Position numbers and translations under genes: made by a program | The notes under the pieces: generated by a model | The model's input: the letters and a program-made list of their open reading frames with translations, nothing else | What the model was told of the DNA's origin: nothing | Database searches by the model: none | Shown: positions 6,955-14,720 of the stretch, one piece after another | Layout: each line of letters opens with the position of its first letter | How positions within the stretch are numbered: the stretch's first letter is position 1 | Assembly (NCBI RefSeq): GCF_013055795.1 | Contig: NZ_JABETO010000023.1 | Location: forward strand, 1-64,000 | DNA length: 64,000 nucleotides | Direction: 5' to 3' | Source of the DNA: Streptomyces sp. I05A-00742 | GTDB taxonomy: Bacteria > Actinomycetota > Actinomycetes > Streptomycetales > Streptomycetaceae

Positions 6955-8453
6955 CGTGTCGTCTCCTTCGCCAGCAGGCCCTGGACCACGTCCGGGGCGA
7001 TGCCCAGGCTCCGTACCGAGAAGGAGCCGAGCGCTTCGAGGTAGTCGTCCTTGAGCTGCCGCTCGTCGAGGCGCGTGGACCGGCCGCCCTCCAGGAGCAC
7101 CTCGCCGGCGACGACCACGGTGTCGATGTCCATGGAGCCGCCCAGCGCGAGGAAGCTCTCCAGCGGGCGGGGGTTGAGCAGGTAGCGCCAGTCGTCGAGG
7201 GAAATGGTGACGAGGTCGGCCTGCTTGCCGGGCTCCAGGCTGCCGATCTCGTCGTCCCAGCGCAGGCCCTTGGCCGGGATGCGGGTGGCCATGGCCAGGG
7301 CGTCGGTGGGCAGGACCTCGGTGGGGTCGCCGGACATCTCGTTGAACATCTGCCAGGCGGCCCGCATGGCCTCGGCCATTCCGCCGATGGGCAGGGCGGT
7401 GCCGTCGGTGGACAGCGAGACGTCCAGTCCGGCCCGGCGGAGTTCGGGGATCATCCGGGTGTCGGTGAGGGTGGTCTCGCCGGCGCCGCCGTACTTGGCG
7501 GGCGAGTGGTTGAGGTGGGCGCCGGCCGCCAGCAGCAGCTTGCGCTCCTCCTCGTCGGCGTAGCCGGTGTGCACGGACATCAACCGGTCGGTGACCAGGC
7601 CGAGTTCGGCGAACCGGCGGACCGGGGTGGCGCCGAAGTAGGTGCTCATCACCTCGGCCTCGTTGCGCAGGGCGCCGATGTGGGCGGCGAACGGCACGTC
7701 GTACCGTTCGACGAGTTCGGCGAAGCCGCGGCCGAGCTCGTCGGTCATGTTGGTGCCGTAGACGGCGGAGGGGCGGGCCCGCAGCCGGCCACTGGTGTCG
7801 GCGGCGCACCGGTCGAGCAGCGCCTGGACGCCGGCGAGGACGCCGTCTGCGTCGCGGGTGCGGCGGAACCGGGTCTCGCCGGGGGCGCAGACCGCGTCGC
7901 TGGCCCAGGTGCTGGCCATGAAGCGGATGCCCAGGCCGAGCGCGGCGTCGGCCATGGCGTCGGGGCGGTTGAACGAGCCGACGTCGCCGAGCGTGGTGAC
8001 GCCGGTGCGCAGCTGGGTCCACATGGAGTAGCGGGCGATGGCCTCGGCCTCGTCCGGGGTGAGGCTGTCGAGCTGGTCGTGGAACGAGTCGAAGACGACG
8101 GAGATCTGCCGCAGGTCGCCGCCGAGGGCCATGAACGCGGCGACGTCATCGCGGTCGTGCGGCGGGCGGAGGGCGCCCTTGAAGGGGATGCGCATGGCGA
8201 ACAGCTCGTGCCAGTGCGGGTTGACGAGGCCGGGCAGGATCATCGAGCGGCGGGCGTCGACGGTGCGGAGTCCGTCGCGGACGGCGGGTTCCAGGGCGGC
8301 GACGGCCGCGTCGACGTCGGCGGCGGTGCCGACGGCGGCGATCCGGTCGCCGACGACGAGCACGGAGCCGTTGGCGAGGACCTGGGCGCCGGCGTCGGCG
8401 GGGTAGACGTAGCCGTCCCTGAACAGCAGTCCGGTGCTGGGCGCGGTGCTCAT
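6951..8453 (-). CDS. Amidohydrolase-superfamily protein, candidate benzoxazole-forming cyclase
   Basis: 500 aa with the metal-dependent amidohydrolase barrel. Metal-site motifs: VNPHWHE (HxH, near residue 80), AAHIGA, SVHTGYADEE and STDGT (terminal Asp). Relatives by sequence type are chlorohydrolases and guanine or cytosine deaminases. In the A33853 and nataxazole pathways a homologous amidohydrolase (BomN, NatAM) closes the benzoxazole ring from an aryl ester/amide of 3-hydroxyanthranilate rather than hydrolysing it. Gene company here (PhzD, KAS III, aryl ligase, carrier protein) makes that role likely, though it is an inference. The ATG overlaps the carrier-protein stop (ATGA). Confidence 0.87.
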   Translation of the reverse strand: MSTAPSTGLLFRDGYVYPADAGAQVLANGSVLVVGDRIAAVGTAADVDAAVAALEPAVRDGLRTVDARRSMILPGLVNPHWHELFAMRIPFKGALRPPHDRDDVAAFMALGGDLRQISVVFDSFHDQLDSLTPDEAEAIARYSMWTQLRTGVTTLGDVGSFNRPDAMADAALGLGIRFMASTWASDAVCAPGETRFRRTRDADGVLAGVQALLDRCAADTSGRLRARPSAVYGTNMTDELGRGFAELVERYDVPFAAHIGALRNEAEVMSTYFGATPVRRFAELGLVTDRLMSVHTGYADEEERKLLLAAGAHLNHSPAKYGGAGETTLTDTRMIPELRRAGLDVSLSTDGTALPIGGMAEAMRAAWQMFNEMSGDPTEVLPTDALAMATRIPAKGLRWDDEIGSLEPGKQADLVTISLDDWRYLLNPRPLESFLALGGSMDIDTVVVAGEVLLEGGRSTRLDERQLKDDYLEALGSFSVRSLGIAPDVVQGLLAKETTR

Positions 8454-8749
8454 CCGTTCACCGTCCCGTCGGCCGTGCGGGCCTGCCAGGCCTCGGCGAA
8501 CCGGCGTTCCCAGGCGTCGACGGTGGGGTCGGCGGCCAGGTCGCGGAACTCGACGCCCAGGCCCTCGCGGCGCCAGCGGGTGACCAGGCGCATCATCTGG
8601 AGGGAGCTCAGGCCCTGGTGGATGAGGTTGACGTCGGTCTCGATCTCCTCGGGCGTCGTCCCGATGGTCTCCGCGAGGACGCGGCGGAGGTCGTCGCCGG
8701 TGAGGGGGCCCGTGCCGGGTGCGGCCTGGGCGGTGTTCTCCGTGGGCAT
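8450..8749 (-). CDS. Aryl carrier protein (free-standing)
   Basis: 99 aa, one carrier-protein fold. The phosphopantetheine site is Ser49 in LIHQGLSSLQMMRL; the usual Asp before this Ser (DSL) is replaced by Ser, while the Leu after it is kept. The region around VNLIHQGL and GVEFRDLAADPTV resembles the ArCP domain of DhbB/EntB. It probably holds the salicyl group as a thioester after activation by the AMP ligase encoded 20 bases upstream, and presents it to the KAS III-like acyltransferase. A flexible Thr/Gly/Pro-rich N-terminus precedes helix 1. Confidence 0.88.
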   Translation of the reverse strand: MPTENTAQAAPGTGPLTGDDLRRVLAETIGTTPEEIETDVNLIHQGLSSLQMMRLVTRWRREGLGVEFRDLAADPTVDAWERRFAEAWQARTADGTVNG

Positions 8750-8769
8750 GAAGGGGGAAACCTCTCTGG

Positions 8770-10431
8770 TCAGGACGTGGTGTCGGGGGCGACGTTCCAG
8801 GGCCGCGGGGCGGTGGGGTCGGCCGCGGCGGCGGAGAGCACCTTCTTGTCGATCTTCCCGAGGCCGGTCAGCGGGAAGTCGGCGACGGCCTCGACCCGGT
8901 CCGGGAGCTTGTAGTCGGCCAGTCCGCTCGCGCTGAGGGCCTGTTTGACCTCGCGGAGCCTCGGGGCCTCGCCGGCCGGGACGATCCAGGCGTGGATGCG
9001 CTCGCCGAGGTACTCGTCGGGCGCCGCGACGACGGCCGCGCGGGCCACGGAGGGCAGGGCCAGGAGGTGTTCCTCGACCTCTCCGGCCGAGATCTTGTCG
9101 CCGCCGCGGATGACGACGTCCTTGATCCGGCCCTCGATGACCAGCTGTCCGCCGTCGGTCAGCCGGGCGACGTCGCCGCTGCGGTAGAAGCCGTCGTCGG
9201 TGAAGGCCCGCTTGTTGTGCTCGTCGGCGCGGTAGTAGCCGCGCAGGGTGTACGGGCCGCGGGCCAGGAGCTCACCGGTACCGCCGGGCGGTACGTCGGC
9301 GCCCTGTTCGTCGACGACGCGGATCTCGTCGGCCGGGGAGAGCGGGGTGCCCTGGGTGGTCCACACCGTCTCCGGGTCGTCCTCCGCGCGGGTGAAGGAC
9401 AGCAGTCCCTCGGCCATGCCGAAGACCTGCTGGAGCCGGGCGCCGAAGGCCGGTTCGATCCGGCGGGCGAGCTCCGGCCGGAGCTTGGCCCCGCCGATCT
9501 GCACGGTGTGCAGGGTCGTGAGGTCCGGCTCCAGCCACTCGACGGACTCCAGCCACAGCTGGGCCACGCTGGGCACCAGCGAGGTGAAGGTCACCCGCTC
9601 GGCGGCGACGAGGGCGAAGCAGTCCTCGGCCGTCGGGTCCTCGGCGAGCACGGCGGTGCCGCCGGCCTGGAAGGTGCCGAGCACACCCGGGCAGCCCCAG
9701 GCGAAGTTGAACTCCACCGGCAGCGCCGCCAGGTAGACGTCGTCCCCGGTGAGGCCGTTGACCTCGGCGGCGGCGCGCGTCTGGTAGGCGTAGTCGTCGT
9801 GCGTCCGCGGAATCAGCTTGGGCAGGGCGGTCGTTCCGCCGGAGAGCAGGAAGAACGCCGTGTCGGACGGGTCGTTGACGACGGGCTCGGCCAGGGGCTC
9901 GGCGTCCACCGCGGCCAGCGGGAGCACCGCGTCGCCCGCTCCGTCGGGCACCTGCCCGTCCATGACGAACACGCGGCGCAGCGTCGGGACGTCGTCCAGC
10001 ATCCGCAGCGCGAGCCCGGTGTGGTCGAAGCCGCGGTGCTCGCCCGGCACCACGTAGCCGGCGGCGCCGGACAGCTCGCACAGGTGGCGGATCTCGTTGG
10101 CGCGGTGCGAGGCCAGGGAGAACACCGGCTTGGCGCCCGCGCGGAACAGCGCGAAGCAGACGATGACGAACTCGGCGACGTTGGGCAGCTGGAGGACGAC
10201 CCGGTCGCCGGGCCCGATGCCGTGGCGCCGGAAGCCGGCCGCCATCCGGTCGGCCCGCCGGTCCAGTTCCTCATAGGTGAACCGGCGCTCGCCGTGCACC
10301 AGGGCGGTGCGGCCGGCGTACCGCTCGGCCCAGGTGCGCAGCAGGCCGTCCAGGGTCTCGCCGCGCCAGAGGCCTTCGCGCCGGTAGCGCTCGGCGAACT
10401 CGGCGGGCCAGGTGGGGCGTTCGTAGGTCAT
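8770..10431 (-). CDS. Aryl-AMP ligase of the DhbE/YbtE family, probably salicylate-specific
   Basis: 553 aa adenylate-forming enzyme. A3 core LLSGGTTALPKLIPRTHDD, A5 FGMAEGLLSFTR, A7 YRSGDVARL, A8 GRIKDVVIRGGDKISAGEVEE, and the A10 Lys in GLGKIDKK are all present. In the substrate pocket, EFNFAWGCPG aligns with the DhbE segment holding Asn235 and Ser240. Asn is kept and Ser240 is Cys, and DhbE Val337 is Leu (AEGLLSF). From memory, Cys and Leu at these places mark salicylate activators (YbtE, PchD) against 2,3-dihydroxybenzoate activators. It should load salicylate on the carrier protein encoded next. The ATG overlaps the KAS III stop (ATGA). Confidence 0.93.
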   Translation of the reverse strand: MTYERPTWPAEFAERYRREGLWRGETLDGLLRTWAERYAGRTALVHGERRFTYEELDRRADRMAAGFRRHGIGPGDRVVLQLPNVAEFVIVCFALFRAGAKPVFSLASHRANEIRHLCELSGAAGYVVPGEHRGFDHTGLALRMLDDVPTLRRVFVMDGQVPDGAGDAVLPLAAVDAEPLAEPVVNDPSDTAFFLLSGGTTALPKLIPRTHDDYAYQTRAAAEVNGLTGDDVYLAALPVEFNFAWGCPGVLGTFQAGGTAVLAEDPTAEDCFALVAAERVTFTSLVPSVAQLWLESVEWLEPDLTTLHTVQIGGAKLRPELARRIEPAFGARLQQVFGMAEGLLSFTRAEDDPETVWTTQGTPLSPADEIRVVDEQGADVPPGGTGELLARGPYTLRGYYRADEHNKRAFTDDGFYRSGDVARLTDGGQLVIEGRIKDVVIRGGDKISAGEVEEHLLALPSVARAAVVAAPDEYLGERIHAWIVPAGEAPRLREVKQALSASGLADYKLPDRVEAVADFPLTGLGKIDKKVLSAAAADPTAPRPWNVAPDTTS

Positions 10432-11447
10432 CGCACGATCTCCACGACGGCGCAGCCGGCCTCCATGCCGGTGGCGGCTCCGATGAGCAGGACGCGGTCG
10501 CCGGGGCCGACCTGGCCGGAGGTGTGCAGGTCCTCCAGGGCGACGAAGATGTCGGCGGCGCCGGTGTGGCCGACCCTGCGGGCGCACTCCCAGACGCTCC
10601 GGTCGAGGCCGATGCCGAGGGGCTCCAGGAAGATGTCGTTCAGCGGGCCCATGGCGAAGCCGACGTGGCAGACGCGGCTGATGTCGTCCATGGTGAGGCC
10701 GGCCTCGGCGAGCATCCGCTCGGCGGCGTCGGCGACGCTCTCCCCGAAGTGGCCCATGGGCGGGGTGATGCCCTTGGCCCACTGGTCGCGCCAGAACTGG
10801 CTGCGCTCCTCGAAGTTGAGGGAGCGGCCGATGGTGATGCCCGGCGGGAACATCACCTCGCCGCCGCGGTGCAGCTCCTCCATGCCGGGGTTGGAGACCG
10901 AGCCGATGGCCAGCACCTTGGCGAAGCCGTCGCGGCGGGAGACCACGGCGGCGGCACCGCCGTCGGCGAGGATGAACAGCTTCGAGGCGGTCCAGCGGTC
11001 CACCATCGGAGTGGAGAAGTTGTCGCCGGTGGTCAGCAGCACGGCGTCGGGGGTGCCCGGGGTGGTGAGCCGGTGCACGGCCAGTTCCAGGCTGGCGAGC
11101 ATGCCCAGGCAGCCCTGGCGCAGCTCCAGTGCCATCACCGGCCGGTCCAGTGTGTTCTTCAGTACGTAGTGCGGGGCCGACCAGCCGTCGGGGCCCTGGT
11201 GGTGGGTGTCGCTGTGGAACAGCGCGCCGAAGTCGTCCGGCGTGTGGCCGGAGCGCTCCAGGGCGGTCCGGGCCGCGTTGACGGCCATGTCGGGGGCGGG
11301 CATGTCGCCGGCCACGATCACGGCCTCCATGCCGGACCGTTCGCGCTCGGCGGCGTCGTACCAGCCCTTCGCGACGGCCTCCTCGGTGGTCACCGAGCCG
11401 GGCAGGCAGCTGCCCACGCCCGCGAGGTAGATGTTGTCGACCTTCAT
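10428..11447 (-). CDS. KAS III-like acyltransferase (amide/ester-forming)
   Basis: 339 aa thiolase-fold protein of the FabH family. The nucleophile Cys lies in ELRQGCLGML (near residue 112) and the His in VCHVGFAMGPL (FabH HQAN position). The third FabH residue, Asn of GNTSAA, is replaced by His in RRVGHTGAAD, so decarboxylative condensation is unlikely. Such altered KAS III enzymes act as acyltransferases in secondary metabolism (CerJ, ChlB3), and BomK of the A33853 benzoxazole pathway joins aryl units. Here it would move salicyl from the carrier to 3-hydroxyanthranilate before ring closure. It is followed directly by the ligase gene (ATGA overlap). Confidence 0.88.
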   Translation of the reverse strand: MKVDNIYLAGVGSCLPGSVTTEEAVAKGWYDAAERERSGMEAVIVAGDMPAPDMAVNAARTALERSGHTPDDFGALFHSDTHHQGPDGWSAPHYVLKNTLDRPVMALELRQGCLGMLASLELAVHRLTTPGTPDAVLLTTGDNFSTPMVDRWTASKLFILADGGAAAVVSRRDGFAKVLAIGSVSNPGMEELHRGGEVMFPPGITIGRSLNFEERSQFWRDQWAKGITPPMGHFGESVADAAERMLAEAGLTMDDISRVCHVGFAMGPLNDIFLEPLGIGLDRSVWECARRVGHTGAADIFVALEDLHTSGQVGPGDRVLLIGAATGMEAGCAVVEIVR

Positions 11448-11505
11448 GTGTCCCGTTCTCTCCGTGTCGTCCGCGCTGTCCGTGCCGCCGTGAACTCCCT
11501 TGCCG

Positions 11506-12840
11506 TTACTCGCCCTTCGGGATCAGGTAGCGGGCCACGCTGTCGAGCTTCTCGCAGGTCTCCTCGTACTCCCGCTCGGGCGTGGACTGGCCGACGATCC
11601 CGGCGCCGGCCCGCAGCCAGGTGCGGCCGTCCCGGCGGTAGATGCTGCGCAGCACGAGGGCGGCGTCCATCCCGCCGGTGTGGTCCACGGTCATGACCGT
11701 CCCGCTGTACAGGCCGCGGGTCTCCGGCTCGTAGCGGCGGATCACCTCGTAGGCCGGGCCCTTGGGGACGCCGGAGGCCGTCACGGCCGGGAAGACGGCG
11801 CCGAAGCCGTCCCACGCGCTGCGCCCCTCGGCGAGCTGCCCGGCGACCCGGGACGCGAGGTGCTGGACGCTGCCGCGCTCGCGGATCGTCATGAACTCCG
11901 GGACCTCGACGGAGCCCGGCTCGCAGACGTCGGCGAGTTCGTCGGTGCCGACCTTCACGGAGATCGCGTGCTCGTAGACCTCCTTGGCGGAGGCCAGCAG
12001 GTCGTTGCGGAGCCGCTCGTTGGCGAGCAGGTCCGGGGTCAGGGCCCGGGTGCCGGCGAGCGGCTGGCTGACGACGCGGCCGTCGTCGGTGACGCGTACG
12101 ACGATCTCCGGGCTGAAGCCGGCGGCCTCCAGGCCGTCCATACGGAGCAGGAAGGAGCGGGCGGGGTTGTTGCCCCGGCGGCCGGCCACGTAGGTGGCGG
12201 CGATGTCGATGTCGTCGGGCACGTCGACGACCCGGGACAGGATCACCTTGTGGAGCTCGCCCTGGTTGATGTCGTCCACGGCCCGTTTGACGGCCTCGCG
12301 GTAGTCGGCCTCGCCGGTGCCGCGGACGTCGAGCGGCCGCGGCTGCCGCTCGGGGGCCTCTCCGGCCGTGTTCACCACCTCCAGGAGCGCGGCCAGGGTC
12401 TCCTGGTCGGCGGCGCGGAAGTGGGCGTGGCCATCGGTGAGGCGGACCTCGGCGGCGGGGATCACGAGGCGGAGCAGCGGGCCGTCGCCGATGTGGTCGA
12501 GGCTGCCCTCCTTGGCGTAGGACAGTTCGAAGGCCGACCAGCCGTAGGCGCGCCACTCGGGCACCTCGACGCGTCCCAGGAGTTCGCGCACCAGCTCCAG
12601 CGGGCGCTCGCTCCAGGGCAGGTGGACCTCGGGCCGGTCGCCCCGGCGCAGCCGGGCGCCGGTGCGGTCGAGGGTGATGTCCGCTATGGAGCCGCCCGCG
12701 TAGGACCAGTTGCCGCCGTTCTCGTAGACGACGTGGTCCGGGTGCAGGCCGGACCCGGCGAGGGCGGCCGCGACGCTCAGCGGGTGCGTCGTGGGCCGGC
12801 TCTGCGTCTCGAAGTAGTGCTGCCCCTGGGTGGGACTCAT
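11506..12840 (-). CDS. Salicylate synthase (MbtI/Irp9 type)
   Basis: 444 aa, matching MbtI, Irp9 and YbtS, which convert chorismate to salicylate via isochorismate. Diagnostic segments: SQPLAGTRAL, SAKEVYEHAISVKVGTDELA, FMTIRERGSVQHLAS, AVFPAVTASGVPKGPAYEVI, RGLYSGTVM, WLRAGAGIV, and EREYEETCEKLDSVARYL. These track MbtI more closely than isochorismate synthases such as EntC/DhbC. The chosen ATG at 12840 has GAGAGGAA eight bases upstream; upstream in-frame starts have no such site. It is the first gene of the long minus-strand operon. It supplies the substrate for the YbtE-like ligase downstream. Confidence 0.93.
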   Translation of the reverse strand: MSPTQGQHYFETQSRPTTHPLSVAAALAGSGLHPDHVVYENGGNWSYAGGSIADITLDRTGARLRRGDRPEVHLPWSERPLELVRELLGRVEVPEWRAYGWSAFELSYAKEGSLDHIGDGPLLRLVIPAAEVRLTDGHAHFRAADQETLAALLEVVNTAGEAPERQPRPLDVRGTGEADYREAVKRAVDDINQGELHKVILSRVVDVPDDIDIAATYVAGRRGNNPARSFLLRMDGLEAAGFSPEIVVRVTDDGRVVSQPLAGTRALTPDLLANERLRNDLLASAKEVYEHAISVKVGTDELADVCEPGSVEVPEFMTIRERGSVQHLASRVAGQLAEGRSAWDGFGAVFPAVTASGVPKGPAYEVIRRYEPETRGLYSGTVMTVDHTGGMDAALVLRSIYRRDGRTWLRAGAGIVGQSTPEREYEETCEKLDSVARYLIPKGE

Positions 12841-13004
12841 GGCGGGCGTTCCTCTCTTCTCGGGTCCTCTCGGGGACCTCGTGGGCTTTGTGCGACCGCG
12901 TCGGTCTCCCCCGGCCCGCCGACACCTCGCGGCGGCCCTCCCGGGGCCGCCCCGCGCCACCGGCGGCGCTGCTCCAGCGGACCACGACGGGCGGGCCGGG
13001 GGCA

Positions 13005-13021
13005 TGAGTAGCCGGTACTCA
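13005..13021. promoter_or_regulatory. Palindromic operator 1
   Basis: TGAGTAGCCGGTACTCA: six-base arms TGAGTA/TACTCA around GCCGG. It lies nearer the salicylate synthase start (165 bases). It shares both arms and the first three spacer bases with operator 2. Each arm with its flank (TACTCAT or TACTCAC) resembles the heptamers bound by LuxR/NarL-type HTH proteins, so the LAL regulator at 14721 is a candidate binder, as is the TetR at 23617. Confidence 0.75.
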
Positions 13022-13113
13022 CTCTCCGGCCTGAGGGGGTGTTACGGACCCGCCCCCGGCAGGCCGCGGGCACACCCCGGGGCCACCGCGCGTCACCGTC
13101 CGGCGACCGCACG

Positions 13114-13130
13114 TGAGTAGCCCCTACTCA
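13114..13130. promoter_or_regulatory. Palindromic operator 2
   Basis: TGAGTAGCCCCTACTCA: arms TGAGTAG/CTACTCA around three bases, 70 bases before the ATG of the PaaK-like ligase. It is the second copy of the site at 13005. Confidence 0.75.
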
Positions 13131-13199
13131 TGCGCGCGGGCGCCGCCGCGTGCTCACCTGAGAGGGACCCCCCACCCCGGAACCCCGTTGAGGAGAACC

Positions 13200-14501
13200 A
13201 TGTCCGAGCCACGACCGCGGATGGGCCAGTGGAGCAGCGTCGAGGAACTGCGGGCGCTGCAACGGTCGCGGCTGCCGCGGTTGCTCGCCACGGCCGGGCG
13301 GTCGCCGTTCTACGCGCGGCGGATCGCCGGCGCTCCCCCGACCGAGGAGACGTTCCGGACGCTGGAGCCGACGCGCAAACAGGACCTGCGCGAGCAGTAC
13401 CCGTTCGGGCTGCTGGCCGTGGACCGGTCCGAGCTGGCCACGTACCACGAGTCCAGCGGCACCTCCGGCACCCCGACCGCCTCCTACTACACGGCGGAGG
13501 ACTGGGAGGACCTGGCCGAGCGTTACGCCCGCAAGTGGGTGGGGATCACGGCCGAGGACACCTTCCTGGTGCGCACCCCCTACGCCCTGATGATCACCGG
13601 TCATCTGGCGCACGCGGCCGCCCGGTCGCACGGCGCGGCCGTGGTCCCCGCGGACAGCCGGTCGGCGGCGATGCCGCACGCCCGTCTGGTGCGGGTGCTG
13701 CACGATCTGAACGTCACGCTGACCTGGTCGAACCCGACGGAGACGCTGCTGTGGGCGGCCGCCGCGCGGGCCGCGGGCCACCAGCCGGGCAAGGACTTCC
13801 CCGCGCTGCGCGCGCTGTTCGTCGGCGGCGAGCCGCTGAGCCCGGCGCGGCGCCGGCGCATCGGCGAGATCTGGGGCGTGCCGGTCGTCGAGGAGTACGG
13901 GTCGACGGAGACCGGCAGCCTCGCCGGGCAGTGCCCGGAGGGCAGGCTCCATCTGTGGGCCGACCGCGCCCTGTTCGAGGTGCGGTCGCCGGAGACCGGG
14001 GAGATCGCCGAGGAGGGGCGCGGGCAGCTGGTGGTGACCCCGCTGTACCGCGAGGCGATGCCGCTGCTCCGCTACAACCTGGAGGACGACGTCGAGGTCT
14101 CGTACGCGCCCTGCGGCTGCGGCTGGCACCTGCCCACGGTCCGGGTGTTCGGCCGGTCGGCCTTCGCCTACCCGGTCGGCTCCGGCCGGGTGACCCAGGA
14201 CGAGCTGGAGGACCTCGTCTTCTCGCTCCCCGCCCGGTACGAGGTGATGTTCTGGCGCGCCAGGGCCGAACCCGGCGTACTGCGGGTGCAGTTCGAGGTC
14301 GCCGACGACCTGCGGGAGGAGGCCGTCGGCGAGCTCGCCGCCGCCGTGGCCCGGCGGCTGGACGTGCCGGCCGAGGTCGTCGGGGTCGCCCCCGGCACCC
14401 TGGTGCCCGAGTCGGTGCTCACGTCCGACCCGGACGTGCTCAAGCCGCGCGGGCTGTTCGGGCCCGACGAGGACTGGGACCGGGCCGTCCTCTACTACTG
14501 A
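13200..14501 (+). CDS. PaaK-like aryl-acid AMP/CoA ligase
   Basis: 433 aa, phenylacetate-CoA ligase fold. The phosphate-binding loop is YHESSGTSGTPTASYYT, the A5-type motif is VEEYGSTETGSLAGQC, and NLEDDVEV holds the ribose-binding Asp. The ATG at 13200 has GAGGAGA five bases upstream. Ligases of this kind activate free aryl acids. In nataxazole and A33853 biosynthesis a ligase (NatL2, BomJ) adenylates 3-hydroxyanthranilate. I infer the same substrate here, which would allow a second 3-hydroxyanthranilate unit to be added. It is transcribed divergently from the main operon. The aryl substrate is not proven by sequence. Confidence 0.87.
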   Translation: MSEPRPRMGQWSSVEELRALQRSRLPRLLATAGRSPFYARRIAGAPPTEETFRTLEPTRKQDLREQYPFGLLAVDRSELATYHESSGTSGTPTASYYTAEDWEDLAERYARKWVGITAEDTFLVRTPYALMITGHLAHAAARSHGAAVVPADSRSAAMPHARLVRVLHDLNVTLTWSNPTETLLWAAAARAAGHQPGKDFPALRALFVGGEPLSPARRRRIGEIWGVPVVEEYGSTETGSLAGQCPEGRLHLWADRALFEVRSPETGEIAEEGRGQLVVTPLYREAMPLLRYNLEDDVEVSYAPCGCGWHLPTVRVFGRSAFAYPVGSGRVTQDELEDLVFSLPARYEVMFWRARAEPGVLRVQFEVADDLREEAVGELAAAVARRLDVPAEVVGVAPGTLVPESVLTSDPDVLKPRGLFGPDEDWDRAVLYY

Positions 14502-14528
14502 GCCGGGGGGACGGGCGCCCCGGTCCCG

Positions 14529-14703
14529 CCCTTTCACCGCTTCTGCGGGAGGGCCCGCACCCCGTGAAAGCGGCTTCGCCGCGAGGTCCTCAATCGCCGG
14601 ACGGGCTGAATAGCCCGTCCGGCGATTGAGGACGCGCGCCGCAGGCGCGCTCACCGGGGGTGCGGGGGCGCAGCCCCTGCAAGAAACGGTGAAAGGGAGG
14701 GAC
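14529..14703. terminator. Nested inverted-repeat intergenic element with large hairpin
   Basis: A perfect 22-bp hairpin (arms 14586-14607 and 14612-14633, GAAT loop) lies inside an outer inverted repeat beginning CCCTTTCACCG near 14529 and ending CGGTGAAAGGG near 14700. It lies between the convergent ligase and LAL genes, so bidirectional termination is likely. Closely related copies occur at 24330 and 46571 in this window. Confidence 0.8.
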
Positions 14704-14720
14704 CGGGGCACAGACCGCCG

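Larger units (their letters stand above)
12841..13199. promoter_or_regulatory. Divergent promoter region of the benzoxazole-type cluster
   Basis: A 359-base gap between the minus-strand biosynthetic operon and the plus-strand PaaK-like ligase. It holds two near-identical 17-bp palindromes (separate entries) with centres about 109 bases apart. No convincing ORF fills it. I cannot assign -10/-35 elements with confidence; the placement suggests one palindrome serves each direction. Confidence 0.7.

Noticed and set aside
6166..8022. 618-residue extended SDR protein
   Set aside because: Residues before MSTLYGLRG are an out-of-frame reading of the amidohydrolase gene; the SDR starts at 6954.
11506..12840. 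Isochorismate synthase (DhbC/EntC)
   Set aside because: Length and the FMTIRERGSVQHL, FPAVTASGVPK and EREYEETCEKL blocks match MbtI/Irp9 salicylate synthases better.
13005..13130. NarL-type 7-2-7 binding sites
   Set aside because: The heptamers resemble TACYYMT but face outward with a five-base centre, the reverse of the NarL arrangement.
13113..13199. Upstream GTG start extending the PaaK-like ligase by 29 residues
   Set aside because: It would place operator 2 in coding sequence and has no ribosome site; the ATG at 13200 has GAGGAGA.
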